Below are positions 51,990-53,815 of a stretch of 53,815 bases of DNA, piece after piece. The number at the start of each line of letters is the position of its first letter. Position 1 is the first letter of the stretch. The position numbers and the translations under genes are program-made. Where the stretch lies: contig LGRX02010099.1 in the NCBI GenBank assembly GCA_001247695.2, positions 1 through 53,815 of the forward strand. Reading direction: 5' to 3'. This DNA comes from Cymbomonas tetramitiformis (lineage: Eukaryota > Chlorophyta > Pyramimonadophyceae > Pyramimonadales > Pyramimonadaceae). The notes under the pieces are model-generated. The model was not told the DNA's origin, ran no database searches, and saw only the letters and a list, made by a program, of their open reading frames with translations.

Positions 51990-53121
51990 CACCACCTCAC
52001 CCCGAAGGTGTGAGTGGACATCCCGAAGCAAGCAAACCCTAAAACCTAAACTCAATGTCACTTAATGTCCGGAGTCAGAGACCCAACTAGATGTAAACAA
52101 GCATGGGCACTGTGCAGCAAGTGAATTGGCTAAGGCTAGAGTGCACGGTTCATTGCAAGTGCTTGCGGAATGGCGGCGGCGGAGCTCTTGATTGCAGAAG
52201 TCCTCGAGCGCCACGAAAACGATGAATCAGCCAATGCCCACGCGGTGCCAAAGCCAAAAGCGGCCTGGCACCACCAGAGCGGATGCGTCGCTGAAGAGGG
52301 GATAGGGAGGTGGAAGGTGGAAAATGCGGTGAGGGAACGCGATCAAGGCCATGGGGAGGAACTCGAAAGGGATGATGGAGAGGGGCGAAGCGGGCGTGGC
52401 AACATCACCACACACCACTAGATGGTCAAGAGGTGGGGTGCAAGGCGAGGGCGAAGGGGGTGGAGGGACGAAGTCGAAGGAGTCAAAGCACTCGTTGTTG
52501 ATGGCGAACGCGATGGACTCGAGCTTGGTGCTTGGTGTGTAAGCACCACCAGGCACCACCAGACCACAGTCCAAGGGAAGATGTCGTTGTCGAAGCAAGT
52601 CCAGTGCAGACCGAACTGCGGCCATGCGCGCACGCTGGCGTAGCGAGGCCATGATGCCAGCGGCTGCAAAATCTGGAAGGCGCGTCGATAGGGTTTTGTG
52701 GGTGAAAGGTAACTTTTCGAAAAATTAACCAAATCAAGCGATGGAGAAGTCAAATTGGGGTAGAATTCGACGAGGAAAACGGTGGTGACGTCAAAAACGT
52801 CGTACGGTAAACCAGTCACCCGGCAGCAGAGGCGCTGCTGGCCAGAGTGTTGAAGGACGTTGGGGAGACACGCCTGGAACGAAGCAGGATGCCAGAATTA
52901 CGGTAAAAGTGGTAACGGATAAGTACGGATTGAACGGAAAAGCAAACCACCAATCACAAACGGTAGGCGGAGTACTCGAACGGGTAAAGACGGTAACGGA
53001 GATGTCTTTAAACCGCTGACGGATTAGAACGGATAAGTACGGACGTAGAATCGGCGATGAGGCCGAAGCGAGTAAAATGTTGTGAGCACCACTAGCGTGG
53101 TACGGGACCGATAACCTTATA
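51990..53121 (-). other. Unique interval between the 255-bp repeats, with a short minus-strand ORF
   Basis: The minus-strand frame 52652-52227 (141 aa) has ordered-looking segments (LESIAFAINNECFDSFDF, then Pro/Ser-rich). A partly overlapping frame, 52819-52418, reads TGLPYDVFDVTTVFLVEFYP. Neither has a recognised domain. The right part (52890-53100) is rich in acggataagtacgga-type units, as at 33.4 kb. It could be the body of a small non-autonomous LTR element or a captured gene fragment. Confidence 0.4.
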
Positions 53122-53374
53122 GGAAGAATGATCTGGTGATATATTCGTAACGGGTGAATATATTAACAGTGAAGCACAGAAAACACGCAGGGCCGGGTGC
53201 TCGGAACGGTGATAACATAAACTGATAAGTTAGGCTAACGCGGAGGCTAACTAGCAGGTCACGGATCGATGTCACGGCTAACTGGGTGTCACACGTCACA
53301 CACACGGCGAGGGGTGAAACAGGGAGAAGCAGGCCCCCATACAGTGGGGGGGAAATCAGCTTCCCCGTGAGGCA
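53122..53374. repeat. Right copy of the 255-bp direct repeat
   Basis: Same sequence as 51735-51989. Here it is preceded by gggaccgataacctta, the wider family context also seen at 33.6 kb, so this copy is the more complete one. It is followed by unrelated sequence. Confidence 0.88.
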
Positions 53375-53815
53375 CACATGTGTCACAAGACAAATAAATA
53401 GCGGGATAATTATTGGTCCAGACCGATATACAGTGTGCATACGATAAACAGATAATATCTCATACGTACATACGATAGGAGGCCACGTTGTGTTCTATCG
53501 CAATCGGTTCACGCACGGCGCACTCGGCATCCGGCAGCACCATTCTTTCAAACTCGCACTCGAAAATGTTGTGTGATCTGCTTCTGAGAAACAAAAAGGA
53601 TGAGTGCCACAGAGCACGAATGTTTGATATGCAAAATCCGCGGATTAGGCTGAATTTCAGCTCATATATAGCCTCATATATAGGCTGAACTTCAGCTCAT
53701 ATATAGGTTGAATTTCAGCCTATATTTGGGTGAGATTCCTATGGCGTGTTACGTGTTACGCGTAAAACTCACAAGGCCCGAAATACGTAATTTACGCGTA
53801 ATTTACGCCCGGGGG
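53375..53815. other. No gene; short repeats at the window end
   Basis: ctgaatttcagctcatatat and variants repeat three to four times at 53648-53725. The last 60 bp contain cgtgttacgcgtaaa/tttacgcgtaa inverted motifs. Frames are short. Confidence 0.6.

Overview
This is nuclear DNA from a eukaryote with a large, repeat-rich genome. Genes are split by spliceosomal introns, several introns are filled with minisatellites, and Ty3/gypsy retrotransposons are nested in each other. A carotenoid-isomerase-type gene points to a photosynthetic organism. The intron and minisatellite style fits a green alga, and a prasinophyte such as Cymbomonas is my best guess. That guess is inference; GC splice donors mean a dinoflagellate-type genome cannot be excluded from sequence alone.

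Layout. 1-5.45 kb: a minisatellite, then a multi-exon gene encoding a papain-family (C1A) peptidase-like domain and a C-terminal membrane anchor. 5.45-8.9 kb: mostly no gene, with one possible minus-strand ORF. 8.9-25.5 kb: a degenerate minus-strand Ty3/gypsy element (A) whose pol carries a 77-nt GT-AG intron. It is split between protease and reverse transcriptase by a plus-strand element (B, about 11.95-23.48 kb). 27.6-29.8 kb: a four-exon gene of unknown function, followed by a 110-bp satellite. 32.07-33.36 kb: a long inverted-repeat element holding a fragment of element A. 34.7-44.4 kb: a CRTISO-like FAD oxidoreductase of about 14 exons, whose chain can be followed by reading phase and which uses GC donors at two or three introns. 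46.8-47.7 kb: a probable minus-strand gene for a membrane protein. 49.6-50.7 kb: a TTAA-flanked MITE-like element. 51.7-53.4 kb: two 250-bp direct repeats bounding about 1.1 kb.

The standout is element B. One 2393-codon frame carries reverse transcriptase, RNase H, a C5-cytosine DNA methyltransferase with intact catalytic motifs, integrase, a PHD finger and a second methyltransferase-like domain. DNMT-bearing retrotransposons are already known from dinoflagellates and charophytes. The combination here of writer (DNMT), reader (PHD) and a second SAM-type fold in one polyprotein is what deserves attention. This copy appears 5'-truncated, has an in-frame stop and frame changes upstream of the main frame, and ends in one full LTR followed directly by 217 bp of a second.
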